A stretch of DNA of 64,000 nt from Bathynomus jamesi (lineage: Eukaryota > Arthropoda > Malacostraca > Isopoda > Cirolanidae), in the NCBI GenBank assembly GCA_023014485.1, contig JAJOZX010003208.1, positions 141,001 through 205,000 on the forward strand. Direction: 5' to 3'. This document shows positions 45,218 to 56,977 of this stretch, piece by piece (the stretch's first letter is position 1; each line of letters opens with the position of its first letter). A model generated the notes under the pieces. The model ran no database searches. It had not been told where the DNA came from and saw only the letters and a program-made list of their open reading frames with translations. A program made the translations under genes and the position numbers.

Positions 45218-46139
45218 CAGGGTTATTACAAAAGAAATAGACAGTTTCAAATATTTATTAAACCAAAACTATTTATGATATTGACATTTACTATGCACAG
45301 TTTTGTAGAGAAAGTCTTGGAATATTTTACAGCAACTTACAGATGTTCGATGTGTGCACCCCTAGTCACACGGCATATATCAGCGCGGTAGTCGATTTCT
45401 TGCCAAACACGCGTTAGCATATCTTCATTAACACTAGCAACAGCTCTTGTGATACGTTGTTTCAGATCATCTAAATTAACAAGAAGGGGAGGGACGAACA
45501 CCTTGTCTTTGACATATCCCCATAAGAAAAAGTCGCAAGGTGTTAGATCTGGACTTCGTGGTGGCCAACGTATGAGTGACATGTTGTCGGCTGTTGCGCG
45601 GCCAATCGAGCGCTTTGGAAGATTTGCATCGAGGTAATGTCGAACTTGCCGGTGCCAGTGGGGTGGGGCTCCATCCTGTTGAAAAATGAAGTTGTCACTG
45701 TCTTCGTGCAGTTGAGGCATCAGCCAATTCATTAGCATGTCGAGATGTCGCACATGCTCCACTGTTGCTCTAGGATTTTCAGTACCCCATATGCGAACGT
45801 TCTGTTTGTTTACCTTCCCACTGATGTGGAAAGTCGACTCGTCGCTGAAAATTAGACGCTCCATAAACCCATCTTCATCTTCACATCGCTCCTGCATTTC
45901 TGTACAGAAATCACGGCGTGTTTTTGTCCTGGTCACTTAGACTTTGCAATATCTGCAGCTTGTAAGGAATCATTTTCAACCGTTTCCGCAAAACTTTCCA
46001 AACAGTCGGTTGCTTACGTACGACGTGGCTAAAACTTCAAGAGTTTCTCTACAAAACTGTGCATAGTAAATGTCAATATCATAAATAGTTTTGGTTTAAT
46101 AAATATTTGAAACTGTCTATTTCTTTTGTAATAACCCTG
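45218..46139 (-). mobile_element. Mariner-like transposon with ~95-bp inverted repeats
   Basis: Ends CAGGGTTATTACAAAAGAAA at the left and its complement at the right (46139) remain paired for about 95 bp. TA lies outside both ends, within (TA)n on both sides. The body encodes the C-terminal part of a transposase on the minus strand. At 922 bp it lacks the N-terminal DNA-binding region. Confidence 0.92.
45337..45936 (-). pseudogene. Mariner-like transposase, catalytic domain intact, N-terminus lost
   Basis: The open frame has LIFSDESTFHISGKVN (first Asp), FQQDGAPPHWH (second Asp) and WPPRSPDLTPCDFFLWGYVK (third Asp), with the gap between the last two near 34-40 residues. It ends RGAHIEHL. Upstream in another frame, 45950-46030 reads RLKMIPYKLQILQSL, part of the original linker, so a frameshift lies near 45930. 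The HTH region is deleted. The related remnants at 18.4-19.2 and 38.5 kb belong to the same broad group. Non-functional without its N-terminus. Confidence 0.88.
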
Positions 46140-46140
<1 letters not shown>

Positions 46141-46186
<46 letters not shown>

Positions 46187-46187
46187 A
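46141..46187. repeat. (TA)n microsatellite
   Basis: TA array abutting the right end of the 45218 element. Confidence 0.95.
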
Positions 46188-46219
46188 CTATTTAGTTAAC
46201 ATTATACAAACAAGTGTTC

Positions 46220-46880
46220 AAATGAAGAAAGAAATCAAACAAAAGTTTTATAAGAATTTTATTCATATAAATATTTTGTTCAATTGTAATTTAATCTCCA
46301 AAGAGTTCTCCATCTGCTATCATACATTTGTGGATTCTCTCTGTGAAACTCTTCATTGTTCTTCTGAACATATCGAGTGGGATCCTTTTCAGTTCTTAAT
46401 CTATTCTGCGACCAAGGACACTCACATTTGGATAGATGAAACCAGAAGTGTAGAGTTTGTCACGCAAAGACCAAGCCAGAAATCACACGAGAGTTAAATC
46501 GGGTGATCTGGCCGTCTATCACAATCATCGTTGTATATGAGCTGAGAGTAAATGGGTTTGTACTTTGTAATCGTGGTACCCTTGTAATTTCAATATTTTT
46601 GCTACTGAAAATTTGGAAATACCCAATTCCTCTGCGACTTCTCTCGTTCAAGTTGTTGGATCGACTTCAAAACTGGCGAGGACATTTTCTTTGTCTTCTG
46701 CTTCTTGGACAATCTTTTACCACGGTTTCCAAAGTTTGAACTTCCAAGTTTATTATATTTTTCTTGAAATAAAAGCAAACTTTCTTCACAATTATTATAA
46801 GAAATAGCCCACGATACAGGATATAAGTTTTCTTCATTGCTGTATCCCATCCTTACTGACATGGCGCTGACTGGAGCTAG
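46220..46880 (-). pseudogene. Mariner-like transposase remnant
   Basis: On the minus strand an N-terminal piece (46862-46602) has YSNEENLYPVSWAISYNNCE and a short central part. Then 46560-46280 has RPDHPI, DFWLG- and RIHKCMIADGELFGD-like fragments, in the order HTH then C-terminus, with the catalytic middle deleted. It is heavily frameshifted, and no terminal repeats were identified. Assignment rests on order and weak motifs. Confidence 0.4.
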
Positions 46881-46934
46881 GGCCTAGGGCCTTCCTGTTC
46901 TAGCTAGGGTCATTTCTGGCCACATCACAGTGAT

Positions 46935-48181
46935 TAGTGATGTAGCGGATGTCATTTTTTTCACATCCGCGGATGCGGATGAGGATGTTTGATTTCAACA
47001 TCCGCGGATGCGGATGTCTACATTTTCGTTATTTTTTAGGATATATTCGAGATTTGTTGTGTTTAACGTATATAATAAGTTATTATATAGAGAGAGCTGT
47101 AGCTATAATGTAGTATAATTGATTAATTGTACAATAATTGCTGTACTTTTCTCTGAACATATAAAATAATATCAAGCATCTAACTAATATAGAAATCAAT
47201 TAGTGAATTCGTCTGCAAATAAATTCGTTATATTTTGTTGAGTTTCAGCCACAATTAGAAACCATAATTGTGTTACCAGGATGCGGGACGTGAACCCAAC
47301 TCAAATGCACCCCACCGACCTCTTTCCCCAACCTCCACCCTTATAGAAAGAGATCTTTAATTAGCTTGATAACTATTTATATTAAGTTTAAAGTTTTATT
47401 AGGCATATTTATAAATGAGTAATTAAAATAAAGTAAACTAAGATGTTCATCGTTTAATGTTCAAACTTAATTATAGGAAGGTTATGCTTAAGGAACATTA
47501 ACTTTTCTGCCTTTTCTGCTGCCAGTCTGTTTCTCTTTTCATCATATATTAATCCAGCACTGCTAAATAATCTCTCGCTTGGTACGTTTGTTGGAGGACA
47601 GGCTAAATGTTTCCTTGCAAGCTTACTCAAGTATGGATAGATATTCTGCGTATTTTTCCACCAACTAATAGGATTGTCACATGCAGCCAGGCGTTTTTCT
47701 TGGTGATAGCTCTCGATCATTTTTACTACATCTTTTGACATCGCGTAGGTCTCGTCATTGCTGCTTGACTCAAGAAACTGAGAGACAGATTCTGTGATAG
47801 ATTTGCTTGTTGAAGGTGTTGGTTCTGTCACTGAAACTTTTATTCTTTTGGTGGGTGGCGAAGCGACAGATTCAAGAGATTGAAGCTCTTCAACTGCTTT
47901 GCCAAGTGATGATTTAACTCGTTCTAATGTACTAGGTGAAAATAACTTAGCTTTGTAACGTGGATCTAAGTAGGTTGCAAGAGAGTAACTTCATACAAGA
48001 ACAGCCTCTCGTCTTGTCGCTTGCATCACTTTTGCGCACAATGAACTAGTTCTATTAATATAGTAGAATTTGATAATTTCCGCTTATTAATGACGTTTTA
48101 TCTCAACGGCCCACATCCGCACGACATCCGCAGTCCAAAGTGCGGATGCGAGAAAATGTGCGGATGTGACTTACATCACTA
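46935..48181 (-). mobile_element. hAT element with perfect 8-bp target duplication
   Basis: Both ends read inward TAGTGATGTA, fitting the hAT YARNG start. The flanks are identical ACAGTGAT at 46927-46934 and 48182-48189. The subterminal regions hold many copies of ACATCCGC/GCGGATG. At 1,247 bp it keeps only the C-terminal part of its transposase. Confidence 0.93.
47454..47831 (-). pseudogene. hAT transposase C-terminal dimerisation domain fragment
   Basis: 125 codons include NPISWWKNTQNIYPYLSKLA, then VPSERLFSSAGLIYDEKRNR and ANLMFLKHNL-like ending (KLMFLKHNLP), the hAT C-terminal dimerisation signature (WW, yP.ls..A, SERlFS.aG, R..L). An N-terminal serine-rich stretch precedes it. More transposase-like codons continue upstream to about 47950 in broken frames. 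The catalytic core and BED finger are missing. Only a relic is left. Confidence 0.92.
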
Positions 48182-48189
48182 ACAGTGAT

Positions 48190-48833
48190 TATTCAATGTG
48201 GGGTATAATCAAAGATAGAATCAACGGCCAGAAACCTCGGGACTTCGATGACTTTGATACGTCAAGAATTCGAGACGTTGAATAATAACAAAGAACTGTG
48301 CTGCCCTATTTGCTGTTCAGTGGTTCAAAGATGCAACCGTATGTATTGAACATGATGGAGGACACTGAATAATTTCTGTAGTAAATGATAAATATTATTC
48401 TTCACAAGGTGATTCCATTATTCTTGGTAAACCGACTTATACAGAGTGCAGCGTATGTAATCTTTGGTAAATAGTGTACCGTTGCATTATTAAATCCACT
48501 AAGAATTTAATTTTTTTCCCATTTCAATTTGGTTTTCGTGTGTGAATGTGTCTATAATTGCCAATGAACCGCAATAAAGACAGCTTTGCTCTGCCATTAA
48601 CCTTCACGAGTCGTCCCCTGTCAACATGATCAGCATTCGTGGATTCCTTCTAACGACCAAAGATCCATCCTCATCCATCGGCTATTGGCGCTTAAATCAT
48701 CAATTACTTATCGTTATTCTAGTTAAGAACGGTTACTCTTTCACGACGACGAGACAAGGTGCTTGCTGTACGACAAACGACAATGAATAAGACGAAAACT
48801 CGTCGTCCATTTCCCTCATGACTATTCTTTCCA
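48190..48833. other. Unassigned
   Basis: No recognised feature. Confidence 0.5.
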
Positions 48834-48837
48834 TTAA

Positions 48838-49320
48838 CCCTTTCTGTCCCAAATTATTGTTTTAAGCTAAAAAAAAAAATTTTAACATTTAAAAATGTTA
48901 AAAATAGGTATGGAAACATAAACGAAACTTTTAGAAATTTATTTACTTAATTACACTTGAAATTATATTATTCCATTGACGCTATCAAGTAATAAGAGAA
49001 ACTAACATAACTTTGGTACTTTAAATGAAACATATAAAAGGAATATTTGTCCTATACTAAACACAACGGTAGACCATGCTCCTTCGAATGGAATGCCTCC
49101 CCCAAAACTTTCTGCATTTTAGACGAGAGTAGCCCTTCATACAGTTTCTGCATCTCTTTTTGGGTTCTAAATGCTCAGGCCAATGTCCAAAACAATGCCA
49201 GATATTGCTATACAGTTAATTGTTATATTCAAATGCCATAAGGCATCACTGAAGGTAATCTGAGGAAATACACGTACTTTTTGTGGATGATGCCATATGG
49301 AATCGCTGGGCCAGAAAGGG
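48838..49320. mobile_element. piggyBac-type non-autonomous element
   Basis: TTAA at 48834-48837 and 49321-49324 flank inverted CCCTTTCTGTCCCA and, read from the right, CCCTTTCTGGCCCA. TTAA targeting with CCCTTT ends is typical of piggyBac. On the minus strand, 49190-49060 reads KKRCRNCMKGYSRLKCRKFW, possibly the Cys-rich transposase tail, in a decayed state. Confidence 0.75.
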
Positions 49321-49324
49321 TTAA

Positions 49325-50289
49325 TATTCGATACGACCTCGTCACGGCCTCTATACATCGTCCGTGTAAACATGAATGAGCCAATCCTTATTATTGTTTT
49401 TACTCATATTATTATGATCCTGATTATTATTATTCCGTTCTTAGGGTGATGGCTTTTGGCTTCGCTTTTTATCGGGTTTTTTGAAAGTTAGTGGGAATGT
49501 TACCACTAATACTGATCTCTGGAGTAAGTCCGAACCAGCTGGCCATATGTAACTGTAGCAACTCGAAAAAAAAATTCCGCGCGCGAAAAAATATGAGATT
49601 AAAAAAAAATCTGTTCCAAACACATGCTATTTTCTATTATCGCAAATTATTATCATTATTATTATTATTATTAGTAAATCTTCGGTTTTCAAGGGATCAT
49701 GATAAAACTTTGTAGGACTGTCATTACGGTCAAATCACATAATTTATGATCTCACGGCATCCTATGAAAGTGTGAAAACTTAAATCTACAAAATTCGCCA
49801 CAAAATAATCCTGAGATCTTTTCCCGACAGAATTTCGGGATGCTCCTCTATTTTCGGAAAAAAAATACTCTCTCTGTACCATGCACCGTTTACGACAAAT
49901 TCCTTTTTAGACCCAACATGGAGCCAATTTTTTTAATCATTATTCATAGAATAATGTACCGGTATCTATAATATAACTATACGAGTGAGTCATATGTCTT
50001 TAGAAAGCTCTTAAAGCTCTAAAAGCTGAATATAATGAAAAGTAAAAATATTCTTTAACAAACCCACCAGCTTCAAATATTTTCCTGAAATATTATGCAA
50101 CGAAAATAATAATCTGTAAAAAAATCGAAATTTAAAATAAAAAAAAAATATATAAAAGAAAATTTATATGAAAAATCCTCTTTTACATTATTATTATTTT
50201 CATATGCCTGTATCATTTACAGTTTCTTAATTATCAGTATTTATATGAACCCGGGCCGAAAACGTCGATTCCGTAAAATGTTCATAGAC
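49325..50289. other. AT-rich stretch
   Basis: Contains (ATT)n near 49645-49672 and poly-A runs. No recognised gene or TE end. Confidence 0.5.
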
Positions 50290-51640
50290 AGTTTACGAAT
50301 TAAGTCACAGGAACGGAGCGAGATGTGAACTAAAGACTCGAGAAGAGGGCAATGAGGGTGACCCGAGGGACTACTCGCGGCAACGTAAAGGAAAATTCCT
50401 TTTCCTCGCCTCACTCACGTGGCTGTAAAATTCCAAACATGTGGGCAAGAACAGAACACGAAGGAACGCTTATTTTATTTCGTTTCTCGAAAATAACCCC
50501 CCAAAACTTGGTAGTGTCACTTGACCCTTCAGTCTCACCGAGTCTATAAAAGTGCCAGTCCACTTCAGGTCGCCCTCATTGCCCTCTTCTCGAGTCTTCA
50601 CTTCGCATCTTACTCCGTTCCTTCGTCACTAACGCCACTCGATCTCAGCCGGCCACTTTCCTTCAAAACTCCTTTCAAGCATACACGAAGTTGACAACCA
50701 CTGTTGAGGCCTACCACCATTTCAACGGTCCCGGAAGCAACCTCACTTCTACAAGATTCAACTCGCGCCATTCCTTCCGGCCCTTTGCCTCACTCAACAT
50801 TCATCCATTTCGACCTGCGAATCTTCATTTTCCTTCAACGAGTATTTCTTCATTCAAACAGGCTAGTAGGCTCTCCTGTCTTCCCAGTCTACCTCCGAAG
50901 AAACCCAGGTCTGTAAACCTCACGTAGGCTACCAGCTCATTTGGCCTACCGTTTATTCCGTCGTGCTAAACTAATTTTCGTAACCTACAGACGCAATATA
51001 CTTCCAGCCTAACCGAATAGGCGATCTTCAAAATGTTCCTCAATACCGTTTCAAGTTAACTCACGCATTTATGACCGCTATTAGGCTTAGTCCGTGCTCT
51101 CGTTACCTCATTTACGATTTGCTTAATTACTTATTGTTGTGTGTCCAATACCGTACATCTCATTACCTAAATTAGTGTTTCTTGTCACTATTGTAGCATT
51201 TAACTCTTACACTGTACAAAACCATTTCTTTTTGTTAATAATAAGTCACTGTAATACTGCACAATTAGTGTAAATAATTGTTAATCACTGTGAACAAATA
51301 ATTTTATTTTTTCTAAAACAAAAAGAGTCATTTCTATCTCATTAAATATTGTTTGTTTGGCTGAAAGGTCAAACTAGTGACTCAATATTATTTCATTTTA
51401 TTTTACATATTATAATTGGCCTACCGTCGGGTCCCTGGAGTGACTAGCACTTTCATAGACTCGGTGACGTTAAACGGCCAGGTGATGCCACAAAGTTTTG
51501 GCGGCCATTTTCGAGAAACGAAATAAATTAAGCGTTTCTTTATGTTCTGTTCTTGCCCATATGTTTGGAATTTTACAGCCATGTGAGGGAGGCGAGGAAA
51601 AGGAATTTTCCATTACGCCACTACATTTCTACTGCGTAAA
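50290..51640 (+). mobile_element. Foldback element, full copy of family also at 1-515
   Basis: Arms near 50385-50560 and 51440-51625 are inverted copies: AATTCCTTTTCCTCGCCTC versus GAGGCGAGGAAAAGGAATT, and TTCGTTTCTCGAAAATA versus TTTTCGAGAAACGAAAT. A second inverted pair lies inside: 50290-50365 matches 50569-50640 inverted (GACTCGAGAAGAGGGCAATG). The interior matches 1-380 on the opposite strand. No known coding domain. The ORFs at 50691-50927 are not recognised. The class is unknown. Confidence 0.7.
50545..50551 (+). promoter_or_regulatory. Possible TATA box
   Basis: TATAAAA, followed about 25-30 bp downstream by CTTCAGGTCG, an initiator-like site, inside the left inverted repeat of the foldback element. 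This suggests the element's transcription start. It rests on motif and spacing only. Confidence 0.35.
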
Positions 51641-52364
51641 GACTAACCACTCTTCTCTCCGCGTGCCAAATTTCATCCAGTTACAATGAATACTGTACTT
51701 ATTTTTCTATAACATCAAACGTGGAAATACATATAAACATTTTTACACACAACTTCTGCGAAGCGAGGTTTAGGGCAACTTTGAATTACAATGGAATAAA
51801 AGTTGCGTATAAAGACCACATGCATGCACTCTCTTACTAATTAAGTCTCCGTTTTCATGGCAAGAGAGATTTTTTTCTCATTCGATTAGCGGACAAATTT
51901 TATTAAAATTTTATAATTGGTGTCTCAAGCTGGAATAAATGCATAGGATAAATTGAATTTGAAGTAACTGTGTGCCTTTTAAAACAATCTTTGGAATCAA
52001 ATGCGCATAAAGCAAACGAATTTATTTGAGGAACTTTTTTTTTTTTTTTAGAAAAGAGTAGGTTGATACACGATTCAATATAAAATCACTCGCAGAATAT
52101 GAAGTACTTTACCTATACATATGAATCACACATCGCTGGGAAGGCTGGAAACTGCTTTAAAATCTGGAAATAATAAAAAATAAATATATTCTTTTTATGG
52201 GCAGGAGTTTCAACTGAAACAATAATTTAGGAAACGGTTTTCTTTGGAAAAAGTTTTCTCCGAAATTCTGATTTCCTCTCTATAAAATGTGGCTTTCCAC
52301 GTAAAATCAAATAATTTTAAATCCTCTGCATTTCAAAAATTTGAGAAGGCATTAATTTCATACA

Positions 52365-52395
<31 letters not shown>

Positions 52396-52429
52396 TTATA
52401 TATATAACAGAGAGAGAGTTACAAGGAAA
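51641..52429. other. Unassigned AT-rich
   Basis: Ends in a compound (GT)(TA) repeat at 52365-52407. Nothing else seen. Confidence 0.5.
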
Positions 52430-52917
52430 AGAAGTACCTCAAAAGGCCTTGCGGCCCATACCGAGGAGGTACCAATGGCAACGGGTGCTAGGGAAAATTT
52501 TGTAAAAGTTTATTTTTCTTTCAACTATCCTAGCAGTAGTAGAAAACTGGATAGAAAAGTAGAAGGCTCTCTCCCCACCCTCCGCTCCCTCCCTGCCAGA
52601 GGCAGGTAAGGAAAAAGGTTGAAGAAAATACCTTGACCCTGGAAAAGTAGCCAAGGAAATTTTACAGGAAAATGGAGAATATATAAATAGCTCTATATTT
52701 AGCTTGCTCACAGAGACACCGTGCAAGCGATCTCCTGCAGAGTTTTCTTATGTTTTAGTCTTGAACTATGAGAGTATTCAGTACTTTGTCTAGCCTATTT
52801 TTAAACACATTTACACTTTGACTGGAAACAACCTCTGAGGGAAGTTGGTTCCAGATATTAACTATTTTATAGGAAAAGTAATTTCCGCAGACTGAGGTCC
52901 TAAATGTCTTTACACAC
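52430..52917 (-). pseudogene. 3' end of another CR1-like LINE
   Basis: Read on the minus strand from 52917, this gives ECVKTFRTSVCGNYFSYKIV, then PSEVVSSQSVNVFKNRLDKV, a diverged repeat of the C-terminus of the neighbouring CR1 (FRTSVCGNYFTYKICDTWNR). It is followed by a 3' UTR with GGGCCGCAAGGCCTTTTGAG. It abuts the stop of that CR1, suggesting a separate insertion or tandem recombination. Confidence 0.7.
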
Positions 52918-54566
52918 TCAAATAGTGTGCAAGATTTCGTCCACCCTTTTCTTGAACTGATCCACAGAGGAACTGTTCACAACTTCTGGAGGTAACCTGT
53001 TCCACGTGTCACAGATCTTATAAGTAAAGTAATTCCCACACACACTAGTCCTAAACCGTTTCAAATCCAACTTCCAACCACTGTTGCGAGTTGGGTTATC
53101 ATTTAAACTAAACATGCTTCTAAAATCGACATCGTTGAACCCGCGTAAGAGCTTGAAAACCTCGATCAGTTGACCGCGCAGCCTCCGAGTTTCAAGCGAA
53201 AACAAGTTCAGGGCGCGTAACCGTCGATTGTAGCCCATATGCCTAACGGAAGGGATTAACTTTGTGGCCCTCGCCTGCACTCGCTCCAGCCTCTCAATAT
53301 CTTTCCTGAGGGTGGGCGACCAGAACTGCACAGCATATTCCAGGTTCGGCCGAACAAGGGAATTGTACAGAGAGAGCACAATCTCCTTGTTCCGAAACTG
53401 AAATTGCCTCCTGATATAACCCAATAGTTTCTGGGCTTTCTTTTCCACCTCTACGCACTGTTTCGTAAACTTAAGGTCGCTGCTAATACCACACCCAAGT
53501 CCTTTTCTAAATCAGTCACCTCGATATGACTCCCCAACATCGAGTAGTCCGACTTGGGATTGGCGTAGCCAATGTGCATCACTTTGCATTTACCCAAGTT
53601 AAACGGCATTTGCCATTTTTCGGACCACTCTCCTATCCTACCTACGTCCGCACGCAGTTCCTCGATCGCTTCGGGCGTCCCAACATTGGCCCCAAGCTTG
53701 GTGTCATCAGCGAATTTGGCGATCCGACTGACGATGCCACCGTCGATATCATTTATGTAAATGATAAACAACAGCGGCCCCAAAACGGAACCCTGAGGAA
53801 CCCCACTAGTGACCGAGGCCCAACCCGAACTAGCCCCTTTAATTACAACCCTCTGCCGCCTATTCTTCAGCCAGTTTTCTACCCACCTACCTATTTCCCC
53901 ACCGATACCCAGCGCGCGCACTTTCGCCATTAGCCGGCGGTGAGGTACCTTATCAAAGGCTTTCTGAAAGTCGAGATAAAGTATATCAATCGCCCTACTC
54001 TTATCATACTCACCCAACATGACGTGGAAAAACTCGAGCAAGTTGGTGAGACACGACCTATGCCGTCTAAACCCATGTTGGGAGTCCCCAAGCAGCTTGT
54101 AGGAATCCAAATGGTCAACGATCCTATCCGCTATTATCCCCTCTAATAATTTACCTACAACTGAAGTGAGACTAATGGGACGATAGTTCCCTGGACTTTC
54201 GTGATCCCCTTTCTTAAAGATAGGGGTCACGTTGGCTTCCCTCCAGTCACCAGGCACCTGGCCCGTTTCCAACGATTTGTTGAAGACTGTAGCCAGGTGG
54301 GGAGCCACCTGGTCGCGCACCTCCCGCAACGCTCTGGGGAGAAACTGGTCTGGCCCAGGAGCCTTAAACGCGCTCAGTTTGTCTATTCTATCGGCAACGA
54401 CTGTCGCGGTACATCGAACACTATTCAGGCCAGCACCTTCGTGCCTCACGCCTGGCTCGGGGATGATGCGGGTGTCCTCCCTGGTGAACACTCCCGCAAA
54501 GTACTCATTAAGCACATTGGCGATGTCCGCGTCGGAGGTCCGCAGAACGCCGCTTCGGTCCTTTAA
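52918..54566 (-). pseudogene. CR1 reverse transcriptase
   Basis: 54566-53451 carries FKAPGPDQFLPRAL, GNYRPISLTSVVGKLLE, QHGFRRHRSCLTNLLEF, LYLDFQKAFDKVPHRR (first Asp), TSGVPQGSVLGPLLF and KFADDTKLG with FADD at 53703-53714. After a one-step frame change near 53455, 53448-52918 supplies the thumb and C-terminus (LEYAVQFWSPTLRKDIERLE and NRLPPEVVNSSSVDQFKKRV) to TAA. It copies element RNA at a nicked target. The shift near 53455 probably inactivates the protein. Confidence 0.92.
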
Positions 54567-54568
54567 CC

Positions 54569-54763
54569 CAGTGTTTCCCAACCGGGGGCCATATGGCTCC
54601 CTGGGGGCCATGGCACATTTGAAGGGGGCCACAGGAAAATGTTATTTTTGTAAAATAGAGTTAAATCTGCATATTACCTACTGAAAATAATGCTTATGGG
54701 GGCCACGGGAAAAAATAAGGTTCCTAAGGGGGGCCATAAGCCAAATCCGGTTGGGAACCACTG
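54569..54763. mobile_element. hAT MITE in the CR1 RT, perfect target duplication
   Basis: Ends CAGTGTTTCCCAACCGGGGG and, read inverted, CAGTGGTTCCCAACCGGATT. Flanking duplicates are CTTTAACC (54561-54568 and 54764-54771). At 195 bp it has no coding capacity. CAGTGGTTCCCAACC is a very common hAT terminus. Confidence 0.95.
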
Positions 54764-54765
54764 CT

Positions 54766-55898
54766 TTAACCTATCATGCTTCTAATGGGCTTTCTACTAT
54801 TAACATAACTGAAGAACTCCTTAGGGTTCCCCTTGCAGAGGCTTGCCACCCGTAGTTCTTCGTTACGTTTCGCTAGCCTAACCTTCGCCTTCACTTCCCT
54901 ACACAGGCGGACATACGCTTCAGTGCTCTCGTGGGAACGATTGGCCTTCGCCCTCTTATACGCTACTTTCCTATTTCGGATAGCCGAAGCGATGTCACGA
55001 TTGAACCACTTAGGCTGCGTTGAAGCAGGGGTGACCGGTTTTGAGGGTATGGCAGCAGACTGCAGCACCATAAACTCGTCCCGGAATGCACTCCACACTC
55101 CCTCAACATCGCCGCCGACCTCTAACCCCATCTCTCCTACGCTATCCCTGAGGCTAACAAAGTTCGCCCGCCGGAGATCGAGCTTACTGCCTCTCGAGTT
55201 ACTACTACGCTTCACCCGAGGGACGCACACACGGAACCTAATAAGACCGTGGATCACTCCCGCCAAACGATTCGTCAACGGTGAGGCCAGTGACGAGGTT
55301 GTCTTCGGTCGTGAATACTAAGTCTAGAAACGCTTTCGCCTCGTGTAGGCTCGTTGAACCCACTGAGTGAGAAGTTCTCATCAGCAAAGTCAACTAGCCT
55401 CCTCCCTTCAGCATCAGCAGTCCTGTTTTCCCACTTTATGCCGCGACAGTTGAAGTCTCCTAAACTACACACACCGTCCCCTAGCAGGCTACTGAGTTCG
55501 GTGTACAAGGCTGTATCCTCCTCGAGGAGGAGATGCGGAGGTCTGTACACCAAGATTAACCTATAGCTCGTCCCTCCCACATTCAGATCGACGCCAAGCA
55601 GCTCCCGTTCCGACCGGAACTGGCAGTCAACCGGACTCAACGTGTCTCTGACGTATATTAGTACCCCACCCCCCTCCCCACGGGTGCGGTCTTTGCGAAA
55701 CATTCTATACCCGGGAATTTCGAACTCCCCAACGTAGTCCCTACGATCAGTATGAATCCAGGACTCGGTGATAGCAACGATATCCTGGTATTCTGATGCT
55801 AAGAGCGCCCGTAGCTCGCAAAACTTGTTCCTAATCGACCTAGCATTAAAAAGCATTGCACGAAGGGAGCCACCCCTATTCTGACCGCCCCCTAGCAC
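54766..55898 (-). pseudogene. CR1 APE-type endonuclease
   Basis: 55898-55275 shows LFNARSIRNKFCEL (Asn), VAITESWIH (Glu), GGGVLIYVRD, VYRPP and LGDFNCRGIKWENR (Asp/Asn). A frameshift near 55340 then leads to 55278-54766, with the post-endonuclease region (LRRANFVSLRD, QPKWFNRDIASAIRNRKVAY, NPKEFFSYVNSRKPIR). The final SDH region sits at the shift and reads GVIHGLIRF in the new frame. The enzyme would nick the target for priming. Confidence 0.9.
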
Positions 55899-56741
55899 GA
55901 CCCGTTTCCCGAACAGCCAGAGCTGTCGGGAGTTGAAGAGCCCCTCACTAACGAGGGGACAACTTCCGCAGGAGCCTGAGCCCCCTCCAACGTAGAAGGA
56001 GGGTCACCCACCTGTACCTGGACGCACCCTTCAGTTAAAACTACGTCCGCCACCGGCTCATCATTGTCTCTCCACGGTGGGGCTCCATCATCTCTCCCCG
56101 GACTCGACCTCACCATTCTGTATAGGTGCCGGTCGAGCAGCGCGCCTAGCACACCTTTACCCTTGTTATTGAGGTGGACACCATCCCTCTGGTAAAGGTC
56201 CCACTAAAAATGCGTCGAAGGGGTCAATAAACCTCACGCCCAGCGGGACGCACAAGTCTTGCACCCTCTCGTTGATGCCAATGACCTTACTGAGTGCGTG
56301 GTCACTGGCATTCATTCGCGGTAAAATCCCCATTAACATTCCCCTGTCTGTCTTCAGTTTTAGATCATCCGCAAGAGACATGATATCGGTGATGATCCCC
56401 TCTGAAAGACCTACCCTACCGCCTTTGAGGAACAGGTCGTTGCCACCAGCGTGGACAACGATCGCAGTCCTCCGACTAGCCACGCGCACCTTCTCTACCT
56501 CCTTCCTTAAGTGCGCCGTTCCCCGCCCAGGTAAGCACCTTACCTTCCTCCCATCCCGGTTTGCAGAAGCAAAGTACTTCTCCTGGCCCCTGATCTGTGA
56601 GTCCCCAATCAAAACGGTGTCTTCCTCCTTCGAGCACAGGAGACTAAAGCGGTTAGAGGTCCTGACAGGGGCAACTGGGGTCTCAGGCTTCGGCTTCGCA
56701 GCCTTCTTGCCCGAGACCTTTCGAAACCCGTCGCCACCCAT
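55892..56741 (-). pseudogene. CR1 ORF1 with SGNH-type esterase domain
   Basis: The basic N-terminus (KAAKPKPETPVAPVRTSNRF) leads to TVLIGDSQIRGQEKYF (GDS block), AIVVHAGGNDLFLKGG (GGND block) and FIDPFDAF, the three SGNH blocks, with the last, RDGVHLNNKGKG, found just after a frameshift near 56215 (Asp-His pair). CR1-group ORF1 proteins often carry such esterases. Their role is unclear, perhaps membrane or RNP association. A Pro/Glu-rich tail reaches 55892. Confidence 0.88.
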
Positions 56742-56977
56742 ACACGCACTTACACCACCCGACCCACCCCGACCGGTAGCTACATCCTTCGGTTTCTTTG
56801 GGCCATCAGTAGGCCCCTTCCCCCTTCTCTATCGATCCCTTCCTACCCTTCTCTATCAGCCCCTTCTTTGCGCCCTCCCTTTGTTCAAGATACTTAATCT
56901 TACAGTTTAAATCTGCTGGTGTGTTTTTAGTTTGATCTTGTCCACTGGGTTGGATTTCCAGTGCTACGACCCTAGCT

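Noticed and set aside
53526..53933. 135-codon plus-strand frame, and others between 53.5 and 56.9 kb
   Set aside because: They lie antisense to the CR1 reverse transcriptase, endonuclease and esterase and have no motif.
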